Positions 1 to 8,142 of a stretch of DNA of 35,333 nucleotides are shown in pieces. Source of the stretch: Pseudoflavonifractor sp. 524-17 (lineage in GTDB: Bacteria > Bacillota > Clostridia > Oscillospirales > Oscillospiraceae); assembly GCF_009935845.1 (NCBI RefSeq), contig NZ_QWEK01000037.1, forward strand, positions 1 to 35,333, given 5' to 3'. Position 1 is the first letter of the stretch. Every line of letters starts with the position of its first letter. Position numbers and translations under genes: made by a program. The notes under the pieces were generated by a model. It did no database searches. It saw nothing but the letters and a program-made list of their open reading frames with translations, and was not told the origin of the DNA.

Positions 1-1280
1 AGCCCGCGCCCGCGCCGGCCCAGGCGGACGCCGCTCCGTCCGCGCCCAGTCCGTCCGCGCCGCCCGCCGGCGGCGGGGCATCCAATCCCCAGCACGCCAA
101 GGAGAGCCTGATCAGCGTCAACCTGAGCAAGCTGGACCAGCTGGCCGCCGTGGTGGGCGAGATTGTCATTACCGAGTCCATGGTGACTTCCTCCCCCGAT
201 CTGCGCGGGCTCAATCTGGACTCCTTTTCCAAGTCCGCCCGGCAGCTGCGCAAGCTCACCGACGAGCTTCAGGATGTGTCCATGTCCCTGCGCATGGTCC
301 CTGTCTCCGCCACATTCCAGAAGATGAACCGCATCGTCCGGGATATGACCAAGAAGCTCAACAAGCGGGCCAAGCTCACTCTGATCGGTGAAACCACCGA
401 GGTGGACAAAACCATCGTGGACAGCATCGGCGATCCCATCATGCACATGATCCGCAACGCTATGGACCACGGCATTGAGGAAAACGAGGCCGACCGCATC
501 GCCGCCGGCAAGGACCCGGTGGGTGAAATCATCCTCTCCGCCCGGGACACCGGCAGTGAGGTCATCATTGAGATTCAGGATGACGGCCAGGGTGTAAACG
601 ATGAAAACGTACTGAAAAAGGCCATCAAAAACGGCTTGGCCTCCCCCGATGCGGAGTACTCCCACCGGGATATTCTCAACTTCCTCATGATGCCCGGATT
701 TTCCACCAATACTCAGGTCACAGAGTTCTCCGGCCGGGGCGTGGGCATGGATGTGGTACGCAAGGGTGTGGAGGAGCTGGGCGGCAGCGTCAGCATCACC
801 AGCGAGCTGGGCAAGGGCATGACCACCACCATGCGCATTCCCCTGACCATGGCCATTATGGACGGCATGGAGGTCTCCGTGGGCAACTCCATCTTCACCA
901 TCCCCATCAACAACATCCGCTCCAGCTTCAAGGTGAACGCCAAAGAGGTCATCCACGACTCCAGCCAGGGGGAGATCGTCAAGGTGCAGGACAGCTTCTA
1001 TCCCATTATCCGCGCCCGGGACCTCTACCGTCTCAATACTGGGTTTACCGCAATCGAAGAGGGCATCCTGCTCTGGCTGGAGGCCGGCGACTACTCCTAC
1101 TGCCTGTTTGTAGACGAGCTGCTGGGAGAGCAGCAGGTGGTGGTCAAGCAGCTTCCCAGCTATGTCAACAGCTACAACATCAAAAACTATGGCATCAACG
1201 GCTGTACGCTCCTGGGCGACGGCAGCATCAGCATCATTTTGGATGTGGCCAACCTCTATACGGCCGCGCGGGGCATGTAA
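1..1280 (+). CDS. cheA: Chemotaxis histidine kinase CheA (5' end missing)
   Basis: Cytoplasmic kinase that passes receptor signals by phosphate transfer to CheY and CheB. The frame is open from base 3, so the N-terminal phosphotransfer (P1) and CheY-binding (P2) domains lie outside the window. What remains starts with an Ala/Pro-rich linker, then the P3 dimerisation helices (LSKLDQLAAVVGEIVI). The P4 ATPase domain follows, with an N box (HMIRNAMDHGIE), G1 (DDGQGV) and G2 (SGRGVGMDVV). The last ~130 residues are the CheW-like P5 domain. The first internal ATG, at 168 or 180, is not a plausible start because the conserved P3 helix begins upstream of it. cheW follows after 24 bp with its own ribosome binding site, so they are probably cotranscribed. 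The family is certain; only the missing part is unknown. Confidence 0.97.
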   Translation, partial: PAPAPAQADAAPSAPSPSAPPAGGGASNPQHAKESLISVNLSKLDQLAAVVGEIVITESMVTSSPDLRGLNLDSFSKSARQLRKLTDELQDVSMSLRMVPVSATFQKMNRIVRDMTKKLNKRAKLTLIGETTEVDKTIVDSIGDPIMHMIRNAMDHGIEENEADRIAAGKDPVGEIILSARDTGSEVIIEIQDDGQGVNDENVLKKAIKNGLASPDAEYSHRDILNFLMMPGFSTNTQVTEFSGRGVGMDVVRKGVEELGGSVSITSELGKGMTTTMRIPLTMAIMDGMEVSVGNSIFTIPINNIRSSFKVNAKEVIHDSSQGEIVKVQDSFYPIIRARDLYRLNTGFTAIEEGILLWLEAGDYSYCLFVDELLGEQQVVVKQLPSYVNSYNIKNYGINGCTLLGDGSISIILDVANLYTAARGM

Positions 1281-1304
1281 GCCTGCAAAGGAGGAGTGGA
1301 ACAG

Positions 1305-1790
1305 ATGAACGAAGAGATCCTGTTTGCGAAGGAAGATGAACTGGACGCGCTCAGCGCCGCCCCGGCGGAAGAGATTGTCGATTCCAAAAAATATCTTATC
1401 TTCCTCACTGACGATCTGAAAATGGGGGTAGACGCCGAGTGTGTGGTAGAGATTATCAACAACCTTACCATCACCTATCTGCCCATGCTGCCTGAATATA
1501 TCCGCGGCATTATCAATCTCCGGGGACAGATGGTCCCCATTCTGGATATCCGCCTGCGCCTGGGCAAGGAGTCCACTGACGATTCCTTGGTTATTGTACT
1601 CAACCTGGAGGAGACTTATCTGGGCATCCTGGTAGACGCGGTGGATCAGATGATTGATATTCCCAAGTCCAACATTCTCCCCATGCCCTCCCACAGCGTT
1701 CAGCTGCTGGTTTCCGGCATGTGCTCCCTTCCCGACGGCTCCGGCACCATGATGGTGCTGGACTGCGAGCAGTTGATGCCCCATGATTAA
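1305..1790 (+). CDS. cheW: Chemotaxis coupling protein CheW
   Basis: Scaffold that links chemoreceptors to CheA in the membrane-associated signalling array. The product is 161 residues, one CheW/SH3-like fold preceded by ~25 acidic residues. The conserved core IIRG-type segment reads YIRGIINLRGQMVPILDIR, followed by the usual V-D-x-V-D-Q segment (VDAVDQMI). A GTG at 1296 would add three residues, but the AAAGGAGG at 1288-1294 lies ~10 bases before the ATG at 1305, so that ATG is chosen. The 3' end overlaps cheR by 8 bases, a sign of translational coupling inside cheA-cheW-cheR-cheB. Confidence 0.95.
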   Translation: MNEEILFAKEDELDALSAAPAEEIVDSKKYLIFLTDDLKMGVDAECVVEIINNLTITYLPMLPEYIRGIINLRGQMVPILDIRLRLGKESTDDSLVIVLNLEETYLGILVDAVDQMIDIPKSNILPMPSHSVQLLVSGMCSLPDGSGTMMVLDCEQLMPHD

Positions 1791-2622
1791 TCAGGAGAAG
1801 CCAGGGGACGGCGCTTTCTCCCCTATGACCATTTCAGAGGCCGATTTCAAACGGCTGGCCACCTTTATCCAGTCCAATTACGGAATCGACCTCTCCCAAA
1901 AGCGCCAGCTGATCACCGGGCGGCTGTCCACCTCCATCAAGCAGCGGGGATACAAGAGCTTTTCTGACTTTGTCAACCACCTGCTCAAGACCAAGGATGA
2001 GACGGAAGTCACCCTTCTGCTGGATAAGCTCACCACCAACTATACCTTTTTTATGCGGGAAAAGGACCATCTGGACTATTTCCGCAACAGTATCATCCCT
2101 GAGATCGTACGCCGCCACCAGCGGGACAAAATTCTGTCCATCTGGAGCGCCGGCTGCTCTACCGGGGAGGAGCCCTACAATATCTCCATGTACCTCTTCG
2201 ACTACCTAGGCTCCCAGGCCAATCAGTGGGACACGCGGCTGCTGGCCACCGACATCTCCAACCGTGCCCTTACCGCCGCCCGGCGGGGCATCTACGAGCT
2301 GCCGGACACCATTCCCCCCGAGTGGCGGAAGAAATACTTCGTGCCGGGGCCAAACGGGAGCTTTTCCGTCTCCCCCGCCATCAAGAACAACGTCATTTTC
2401 CAGCCCTTCAACCTTATGGACCCTATCCGCTTCCGCCGGAAATTTGACGTGATTTTCTGCCGGAATGTGATGATTTATTTCGATCAGCCCACCAAAGACG
2501 CACTGGTACAGCGTTTCTATGACGCGACGGTTCCCGGCGGCTATCTGCTGATCAGCTACTCGGAAAACCTGAGCCAGAACACCCCCTACCGGCGCCTGGC
2601 CCCGGCTACCTTCCAGAAATAG
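1783..2622 (+). CDS. cheR: Chemotaxis protein methyltransferase CheR
   Basis: Transfers methyl groups from S-adenosylmethionine to glutamates of chemoreceptors, opposing CheB. The 279-residue product has the N-terminal helical CheR domain (~15-70), the conserved TTNYTFFMRE segment near residue 85, the SAM-binding loop GCSTGEEPY (124-132), an acidic LATDIS motif (~154-159) and the late CRNVMIYFD motif (226-234). Length is normal for the family. The ATG at 1783 overlaps the cheW stop and has a weak ribosome site. ATG 1825 is an alternative start that would drop 14 poorly conserved residues. cheB follows after 23 bp. Confidence 0.95.
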   Translation: MINQEKPGDGAFSPMTISEADFKRLATFIQSNYGIDLSQKRQLITGRLSTSIKQRGYKSFSDFVNHLLKTKDETEVTLLLDKLTTNYTFFMREKDHLDYFRNSIIPEIVRRHQRDKILSIWSAGCSTGEEPYNISMYLFDYLGSQANQWDTRLLATDISNRALTAARRGIYELPDTIPPEWRKKYFVPGPNGSFSVSPAIKNNVIFQPFNLMDPIRFRRKFDVIFCRNVMIYFDQPTKDALVQRFYDATVPGGYLLISYSENLSQNTPYRRLAPATFQK

Positions 2623-2645
2623 GAAAGGAGGCGGTCCTCGCCGCT

Positions 2646-3692
2646 ATGGTATCCGCTCGTAAAATCCGCGTCATGGTGGTAGACGATTCAATGGTCGCCC
2701 GCAATCTTATTATCAAGGGCCTGTCCGCCAGCCCCAAGATTGAGATTGTTGGGTTTGCCATCAATGCCTTGGACGCGAAGAACAAACTGCCCCAGCTGAA
2801 GCCCGATGTAATGACCATGGACGTGGAGATGCCGGGCCTGAGCGGCATTGAGTTTCTCAAACAGTATCTCCCATCCCATCCCCTGCCGGTCATCTTGGTT
2901 TCTTCCCTGAATCTGAAGGTATTTGACGCCCTGGCCGCCGGCGCGGTGGACTTTGTCCGCAAGCCTGACGGCCAGGACAGCGTGGATTCGTTTATCACCG
3001 CCCTTACCCAGAAAATTGTCATTGCCTCCATCTCCAAGGTGCGCACCCTCCCCGTGTCCCCCGCCGTCTCCGCGCCCTTCTCTCCCGCCGCTCCTCTGGG
3101 GGGCGGGCTGGCCATGAGCCGGGTGCTGGTGGGCCTGGGCGCCTCCACCGGCGGCACTGAGGCCACGCTGGAGGTCATGAAGCGCCTGCCTGCGGATATC
3201 CCCGGCATGGTTATCGTCCAGCATATGCCCCCAGGTTTCACCAAGATGTACGCTGACCGGCTCAACCGCCTGTGCGCCATGGAGGTACGTGAGGCTAGGA
3301 ACGGAGACGAGATCCGCCCCGGTTTGGCCCTGGTGGCCCCGGCGGATCTCCAGGCCCGGGTGACCCGCATTGGAAACAAATACACCATCGCCTGCACCCC
3401 CGGAGAGAAAGTCAGCGGCCACCGCCCGTCGGTGGACGCCCTGTTCCACTCCATGGCGGAGGTCGTGCAGTGCAAAATGGTGGGCATCATCATGACGGGC
3501 ATGGGACAGGACGGCGCTGCCGGTTTGCTGGCCATGCGCCGGAAGGGCGCCTACACCATCGGTCAGGATAAGGATTCCTCGGTGGTCTATGGTATGCCGG
3601 GGGTGGCGCAAAAAATCGGCGCCGTGGCCATTCAGGCCTCCTGCGACAACATCGCCAACGTGCTAATCCGCCATTTGAAGACAATTACATGA
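2646..3692 (+). CDS. cheB: Protein-glutamate methylesterase/deamidase CheB
   Basis: Removes receptor methyl groups and deamidates receptor glutamines when phosphorylated by CheA. Domain order is receiver (5-125), a Pro/Ala/Ser linker (~133-155) and CheB methylesterase (160-345). Visible key residues are the acidic pocket VVDDS (11-15), phospho-acceptor Asp59 (MTMDVEMPG), Ser86/Ser87 and Lys106 in the receiver, and the catalytic triad Ser167 (GASTGG), His193 (VQHMPPG) and Asp289 (GMGQDG). Length 348 is typical. AAAGGAGG at 2624-2631 is 14 bases from the ATG, a little far. It is the last gene of the cheA unit, with a terminator straight after the stop. Confidence 0.97.
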   Translation: MVSARKIRVMVVDDSMVARNLIIKGLSASPKIEIVGFAINALDAKNKLPQLKPDVMTMDVEMPGLSGIEFLKQYLPSHPLPVILVSSLNLKVFDALAAGAVDFVRKPDGQDSVDSFITALTQKIVIASISKVRTLPVSPAVSAPFSPAAPLGGGLAMSRVLVGLGASTGGTEATLEVMKRLPADIPGMVIVQHMPPGFTKMYADRLNRLCAMEVREARNGDEIRPGLALVAPADLQARVTRIGNKYTIACTPGEKVSGHRPSVDALFHSMAEVVQCKMVGIIMTGMGQDGAAGLLAMRRKGAYTIGQDKDSSVVYGMPGVAQKIGAVAIQASCDNIANVLIRHLKTIT

Positions 3693-3703
3693 CCCTTTGT
3701 ACA

Positions 3704-3740
3704 AAAGCCCGGATCCTCCGTTATGGATTCGGGCTTTTTT
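3704..3740 (+). terminator. Rho-independent terminator after cheB
   Basis: A 13-base stem (AAAGCCCGGATCC with GGATTCGGGCTTT, one G-T pair) with an 8-base loop ends in a run of six T. It begins 12 bases after the cheB stop and separates the cheA unit from the flgM unit. Confidence 0.9.
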
Positions 3741-3793
3741 GTATACACTCTTCGTTAATCGCTAATCTTAGCAAAGAAACTTTTCCTTATTTC

Positions 3794-3820
3794 TTATCTT
3801 CCCGCCGTTTTTGCCGATAT
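3794..3820 (+). promoter_or_regulatory. Sigma-28 (SigD/FliA)-like promoter for the flgM operon
   Basis: GCCGATAT at 3813-3820 is a full match to the -10 element of the B. subtilis SigD consensus (TAAA-N15-GCCGATAT). At the proper 15-base spacing the -35 is TTAT, a weak match. The position, between the cheB terminator and flgM, and the late-class genes downstream fit control by the fliA product encoded in this window. Transcription would start near 3827, giving a leader of about 75 bases. Confidence 0.6.
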
Positions 3821-3902
3821 AAAAAGTGAGGTTTCTATGACTTCAACTTAGAATTCCACTTGGACTTCCCCTCCATTTGGATGAAAAAGGATGTGAAATA
3901 AA

Positions 3903-4217
3903 GTGCTGACTTCTTCTGGTTACGGTGCAATTTCCCCCATCGCGCCCAAGAAGGTCTACCGCGCCGGCAAAGAGCGCGGCGCCCTTGCACAGACTGCCTC
4001 GAGCCATAGTAAATACGACTGCGTTACGCTCTCTTCCGTACCCACGGGAGAAAGCCGCTTTCACATGGATATGGTAAGCCGGCTGTCTCAAGAGGTGCGT
4101 ACCGCCACCACCACCGGCGACATCCAGGCCCTCCGTCAGGCGGTGGCCTCCGGCGCGTATAAGCCTGACCCCATGGCCATCGCCGCGCGCATTCTCTTTT
4201 TGGGAGAGGAGGGCTGA
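3903..4217 (+). CDS. flgM: Anti-sigma-28 factor FlgM
   Basis: Holds sigma-28 (FliA) inactive until the hook-basal body is complete, then is exported. The 104-residue product has a flexible N-terminal half and the FlgM C-terminal helices, with the diagnostic ending GAYKPDPMAIAARIL (~87-101). GTG at 3903 is chosen as start: AAAAAGG at 3884-3890 lies 12 bases upstream and no in-frame ATG gives the full domain. It is the first gene of the late operon; flgN follows one base after the stop. Its transcription from a sigma-28-like promoter would form the usual negative feedback loop. Confidence 0.88.
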   Translation: MLTSSGYGAISPIAPKKVYRAGKERGALAQTASSHSKYDCVTLSSVPTGESRFHMDMVSRLSQEVRTATTTGDIQALRQAVASGAYKPDPMAIAARILFLGEEG

Positions 4218-4218
4218 T

Positions 4219-4698
4219 ATGGACCAACAACTCTATCTGACCTACCTGGAGCTGCTCAACGACGTGCGGGGCAGTCTGGACCGGCTCACCGAGCTGGCCC
4301 GGGAAAAGGTCGGCGTAGCCCGCAATGACAATCTGCTGGCTTTGGATGAGGTGCTCAAGCAGGAGCAGGCCATGTCTTTGGCCCTGCGGGGCCATGAGCA
4401 GAAGCGGCTCAAGCTGGCCGCCGGCCTCCAGCTGGAGCAGGTTCCCCTGGCCGATTTGGCCGCCCACTGTCCCCCGGATCTCCAGGCCCAGGCCACCCAG
4501 GCCGCCTTGGCGCTGAAGGAGAGCTACGCCGTCTATCGAAAAGAGGCGGACGCCGCCCGGCAGACTTTGGAGAGCCATTTGAAGGAGCTGGATAAGGTGA
4601 TTGAACAGATGGGCGGCGCACCCGTGGCCACCGGATCCGGCTACGCACCGCCTCAGGCGGAGCCGCCCCAGAATATGAAAACCGATTTTCGCGCCTGA
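4219..4698 (+). CDS. flgN: FlgN-family export chaperone for FlgK and FlgL
   Basis: Cytoplasmic chaperone that delivers the hook-filament junction proteins FlgK and FlgL to the export gate. The 159-residue product is almost wholly helical and Leu/Ala/Glu/Gln-rich, as in the FlgN family (B. subtilis YvyG), with a loose Pro/Gly-rich C-terminal tail (~135-159). A strong ribosome site (GAGGAGGG) lies at the end of flgM and the start is one base after its stop. The call rests on fold character and on the conserved order flgM-flgN-flgK-flgL; sequence identity in this family is low. Confidence 0.85.
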   Translation: MDQQLYLTYLELLNDVRGSLDRLTELAREKVGVARNDNLLALDEVLKQEQAMSLALRGHEQKRLKLAAGLQLEQVPLADLAAHCPPDLQAQATQAALALKESYAVYRKEADAARQTLESHLKELDKVIEQMGGAPVATGSGYAPPQAEPPQNMKTDFRA

Positions 4699-4715
4699 CC
4701 GCCACCCGGGTCAGG
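4694..4715 (+). other. Stem-loop over the flgN stop codon
   Basis: CCTGACC (4694-4700) and GGTCAGG (4709-4715) are perfect 7-base complements with an 8-base loop. The left arm contains the flgN stop codon. There is no T-run, so this is not a typical terminator. It could slow 3' decay or separate flgN from flgK expression, or be chance in GC-rich DNA. Confidence 0.35.
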
Positions 4716-4744
4716 GGGATACTGAGTAATAAGGAGTACGGCTT

Positions 4745-6748
4745 ATGAGCAATATGGGAACTTTCGGCGCCTTTACGCAGTCCCGGCTGGGCATCTACGC
4801 CGCTATGAAGGGACTGACCGTAACAGGCAATAACATTTCAAACATCAACACCCCGGGATACACCCGGCAGGTGGTGGATCAGGTCAGCCTGCGCACCGGC
4901 GGCGCGGACCGCTACCAGTCCAAGTACGGCGTGAAGGTGGGCAACGGCGCCCTGGTCACCGGCCTGTCCCAGATCCGGGACCCCTATCTGGACATCCGCT
5001 ACCGCACCGAAATGGCCGATGTGGGCTATCAGGACTCCACGCTGGGGGTGCTGGACAGCCTGGCCCATATTCTGGACGAGGTGGGCGACGGCGAAAAGGA
5101 CAACGGCATCATTCAAAACCAGCTCAACGACCTGTCCGACGCCCTGCGGGACCTGGGCCTCCACGCCGGCGAGGAGGAGTACGAGCGCCTGGTCCGGGTG
5201 TCCGCCAACAATCTGTGTACGCTGCTCAACGGCTACGCCGACAAGCTGGAGACCCTGAAAACCAACACGGAAAACGCCCTGCGGCAGGACATCAACGACA
5301 TCAATAACAAGCTCACCAGCATCCGGGACCTGAACGCCGCCATCCGCAAGAGCGAGATCCACGGAGACGACGCCCTGGAGATGCGGGACGAGCGCAACCG
5401 CCTCATCGACGAGCTGTCCCAGTATATGAAAATCGACGTCATCTACAGCTATGAGGACATCGGCGCCGGTCAGAAGGTGGAAAAGCTCACCATTAAGCTG
5501 GGGGACGCTAACCCAGACCCCAAGTCTGACACGGACCAGACTGTCCTGGTGGACGGCGTCTACTGCGCCCAGATTACCACGCCGAAGCAGGCAATGGAGG
5601 ACGATGGTGTAACCCCCAAAACGGATGCCAACGGCAATCCCATTTATTTAGATAAAAACGGCAATGAAGTTACCGACCCCAAGGACGCCTTGCAGGAGTT
5701 TAACGAGAACTACGACATCACGGTCTCCCGGCTGGAGGACTCCAAGGGCCGGGTACTCTACAACACGGATGATAATGGCAAGAAGATCCCCTCCAAGGCG
5801 GTAAAGCTGGATGACAACGACCTCCACGGCTCCATTCAGGCCGTTCGGGAGATGCTCACCGAAAAGGGTGAGTTCGCCAGCGAGAACGACCTGAAGACTG
5901 ACAAGAAGGCCACCATCAAGCGGGGCATTCCCTTCTACCAGAACTCCCTGGATCTGCTGGCCCGGCAGATCGCCAAGCAGTTTAATGACCTCAACGAGCA
6001 GTACAAGGTCAATGAGGACGGGTTCTATATTGATAAAGACACTAACGCTCCTATTGAACTTAACGGCAACCCAATCAAGGCGGATCACACCTTAACAAAG
6101 GATGAGCTCGCTCTTTTGAAACAGAAGGGTGTTATTGTCAGCCTGTTCAGCAACCGGGGCGACAGCGACGACATGAGCGGCATTACCGCCGGCAATATCT
6201 CCGTCTCCCAGAGCTGGTCCAACGGTTCCGCCCACGTTCTGCTCCGGGAAGAGCAGACCATTGCAGGCATGGAAGCGATTGCAGATGGAAAGTTCCCAAA
6301 GCCGGATGATCCCAAGCCGGACGATATCGAGCAGAGCACCCTGCCGGACAATGTCAACCACATGATCTCTCTGGTGGACAAGGAGCTGAAATACGATCCC
6401 CAGGATCTTTACAAAGACGCGGATGGCAACCTCCTCCCGGGTCTGGGTACCGATGATATACCCATCAGCACCCATCTCTTCAGCGGCTCCTTCCAGGAGA
6501 TGCTCAACGATATGTGTACCACCCTGGGCGACGCTCAGCGGGCCACAGGCACCTTGCTGACCACCTCTTATAACGCCTCTGTGGAGCTGAACACCAGCCG
6601 GGACTCGGTCTCCGGCGTGGACCTCAACGACGAGGCCATGAATATGATGCAGTACCAGAAAGCCTACACCGCCGCCTGCCGCATGATGACCGCCATTGAC
6701 GAAGCCATAGAGCGGCTCATCAGCAACACCGGCATCGCCGGCAGATAA
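4745..6748 (+). CDS. flgK: Flagellar hook-associated protein 1 FlgK (enlarged)
   Basis: First junction protein between hook and filament, exported through the flagellar type III gate. The N-terminus has the axial-family motif with NNISNINTPGYTRQ (~28-41). The C-terminus has SGVDLNDEAMNMMQYQKAY and a heptad helix, both needed for axial packing. At 667 residues it is much longer than B. subtilis FlgK (507). The extra length is in the surface domains: Asp/Asn/Gly-rich segments at roughly 280-320, 418-455 and 512-580 carry repeated turn-like strings such as ANGNPIYLDKNGNE and ELNGNPIKAD. Those segments look less GC-rich than the ends. Ribosome site AAGGAG (4731-4736) is 8 bases from the ATG. Confidence 0.95.
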   Translation: MSNMGTFGAFTQSRLGIYAAMKGLTVTGNNISNINTPGYTRQVVDQVSLRTGGADRYQSKYGVKVGNGALVTGLSQIRDPYLDIRYRTEMADVGYQDSTLGVLDSLAHILDEVGDGEKDNGIIQNQLNDLSDALRDLGLHAGEEEYERLVRVSANNLCTLLNGYADKLETLKTNTENALRQDINDINNKLTSIRDLNAAIRKSEIHGDDALEMRDERNRLIDELSQYMKIDVIYSYEDIGAGQKVEKLTIKLGDANPDPKSDTDQTVLVDGVYCAQITTPKQAMEDDGVTPKTDANGNPIYLDKNGNEVTDPKDALQEFNENYDITVSRLEDSKGRVLYNTDDNGKKIPSKAVKLDDNDLHGSIQAVREMLTEKGEFASENDLKTDKKATIKRGIPFYQNSLDLLARQIAKQFNDLNEQYKVNEDGFYIDKDTNAPIELNGNPIKADHTLTKDELALLKQKGVIVSLFSNRGDSDDMSGITAGNISVSQSWSNGSAHVLLREEQTIAGMEAIADGKFPKPDDPKPDDIEQSTLPDNVNHMISLVDKELKYDPQDLYKDADGNLLPGLGTDDIPISTHLFSGSFQEMLNDMCTTLGDAQRATGTLLTTSYNASVELNTSRDSVSGVDLNDEAMNMMQYQKAYTAACRMMTAIDEAIERLISNTGIAGR

Positions 6749-6760
6749 GGAGGGCACAGC

Positions 6761-8095
6761 ATGAGTATGATTCGATCCACCACCGGCGGCGTACTGCGCA
6801 GCTACCGTAGCAATCTGATGCACTCGTTTATCACGCTGAATAAGAGCCGGGACACGATGCTCACCCAGCGCAACTTCAACTCCTACGCCGAGGACCCGGC
6901 GGCGGCCTCCCGGGCGTTCCAGATGCGCCGCTCCCTCTCCCGGGTGGAATCCCAGTACTCCGTCAACAACGCCGTCTGGGCCAAGTACGACACCGGCTTC
7001 AGCGCCATCACCGGCGTACAGAACCTGGTCAAGAGCCGCAACGAGGGCGACAACGCCGTGGCCTGGGACGCCGTGCTGCGCACCCTCAACGACCCCAGCG
7101 GCGACAGCCGCACCGCCTTGGGCAAGGTTTTGAACCAGATCGCCGACACCGTGGTGCAGAATATGAACACCAAGTACGGCGAGACCTTCATCTTCGCCGG
7201 GGCGGACGGACTCAACGTCCCCTTCTCCTTTGACGCCAGCGGTAAACTGCTCTATCGGGGCGTCCCTGTGGACGCCGCTGTGCCGGATGTCCTGAAGGAC
7301 GCAGCTAGTGGCATTATCAAAGTGAATGCGCAGGGTGAAGTCGATCCGGCCGGAACCGATTACCTTAAAACCGCCGGCACCTCTGTCATCACCGTTGCTG
7401 ACTACAACCAAGCCGGCCCCGACGCTCCCAATGTACTGAAAAACGCAGATCAAACGCTTTACCAAGTAGACAAAGATGGGAAGCCCGATCCTGCCGGCGG
7501 CTATTATCTTGTTGTTGATAATCCTCCCGAGACCATCTCCCAGGCAGACTATGAGCAGGCCGGGAAAGACGTAGAAAAATTAAAGTATATGACCGAGAAA
7601 GAGGCCACCTTTGTGGACATCGGCCTGGGCATGAAGGAGAACGGCAATCAGCTCATTGAGTCCAGCGCCTTTAACTCCGCCCTCCAGGGCGTCACCTTCC
7701 TGGGCTACGGCGTGGACGATGAGGGCGACCCCAAGAATATTGTCTCCCTGCTGAAGAAGATGGGCGAGCTCTGCTCCACCTACAAGGACGAACCCTGGAC
7801 CACTGAGAACCAACACTACCAGGAGGTCAACCGTCTGGCAGGCAAGCTGGAAGACGCCATGAAAAGGCTGGACGCGGAGTACACCGACCTGTCCGCCGCC
7901 ACTGTGAAGGTGAAGAACAACGGCGAACTTCTGGAAGAGAGCGCCTATAACCTCCAGGAGCAGATCGCCGCGGAAGAGGACGTGAACATGGCCGAGGCTA
8001 TCTCCTCCTTTGTCTGGGCTCAGTACTGCTACAATGCCGCCTTGAAGGTGGGCAACAGCATTCTGTCCCAGAGCCTGATGGACTACCTCAGCTAA
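6761..8095 (+). CDS. flgL: Flagellar hook-associated protein 3 FlgL (enlarged)
   Basis: Second junction protein, between FlgK and flagellin. The flagellin-like N-terminal helix pair (MIRSTTGGVLRSYRSNL, then ~26-115) and C-terminal helix (~380-444) are both present. The protein is 444 residues against 298 in B. subtilis. Most of the difference is an inserted middle domain, which contains two related ~47-residue units at 175-221 and 223-270, both carrying DPAG and ending in ADY-x-QAG-x-D. The ribosome site AAGGAGGG overlaps the flgK stop, so the pair is tightly coupled. Confidence 0.94.
   Translation: MSMIRSTTGGVLRSYRSNLMHSFITLNKSRDTMLTQRNFNSYAEDPAAASRAFQMRRSLSRVESQYSVNNAVWAKYDTGFSAITGVQNLVKSRNEGDNAVAWDAVLRTLNDPSGDSRTALGKVLNQIADTVVQNMNTKYGETFIFAGADGLNVPFSFDASGKLLYRGVPVDAAVPDVLKDAASGIIKVNAQGEVDPAGTDYLKTAGTSVITVADYNQAGPDAPNVLKNADQTLYQVDKDGKPDPAGGYYLVVDNPPETISQADYEQAGKDVEKLKYMTEKEATFVDIGLGMKENGNQLIESSAFNSALQGVTFLGYGVDDEGDPKNIVSLLKKMGELCSTYKDEPWTTENQHYQEVNRLAGKLEDAMKRLDAEYTDLSAATVKVKNNGELLEESAYNLQEQIAAEEDVNMAEAISSFVWAQYCYNAALKVGNSILSQSLMDYLS
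7283..7570 (+). repeat. Two-copy coding repeat inside flgL
   Basis: Bases 7283-7423 and 7427-7570 encode two related units. They share VLK, a V-x-x-x-G-x-x-DPAG-x-x-YL core and ADY-x-QAG-x-D at the end. The nucleotide copies have diverged, so this is an old duplication. Codon choice and base composition look more AT-rich here than in the flanking flgL helices. Confidence 0.75.
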
Positions 8096-8142
8096 TTCGG
8101 TCTGACCCTGAACTTTATATAGAGAGGAGCGAAACGTGAGCG

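Noticed and set aside
3837-3851. Tiny frame (Met-Thr-Ser-Thr) in the flgM leader behind GTGAGG
   Set aside because: Four codons with no hairpin set that would suggest attenuation; chance is likely.
6092-7465. Minus-strand open frame across the flgK-flgL junction
   Set aside because: Runs antisense to two certain genes; low-complexity Gly/Val/His sequence and no homologous motif.
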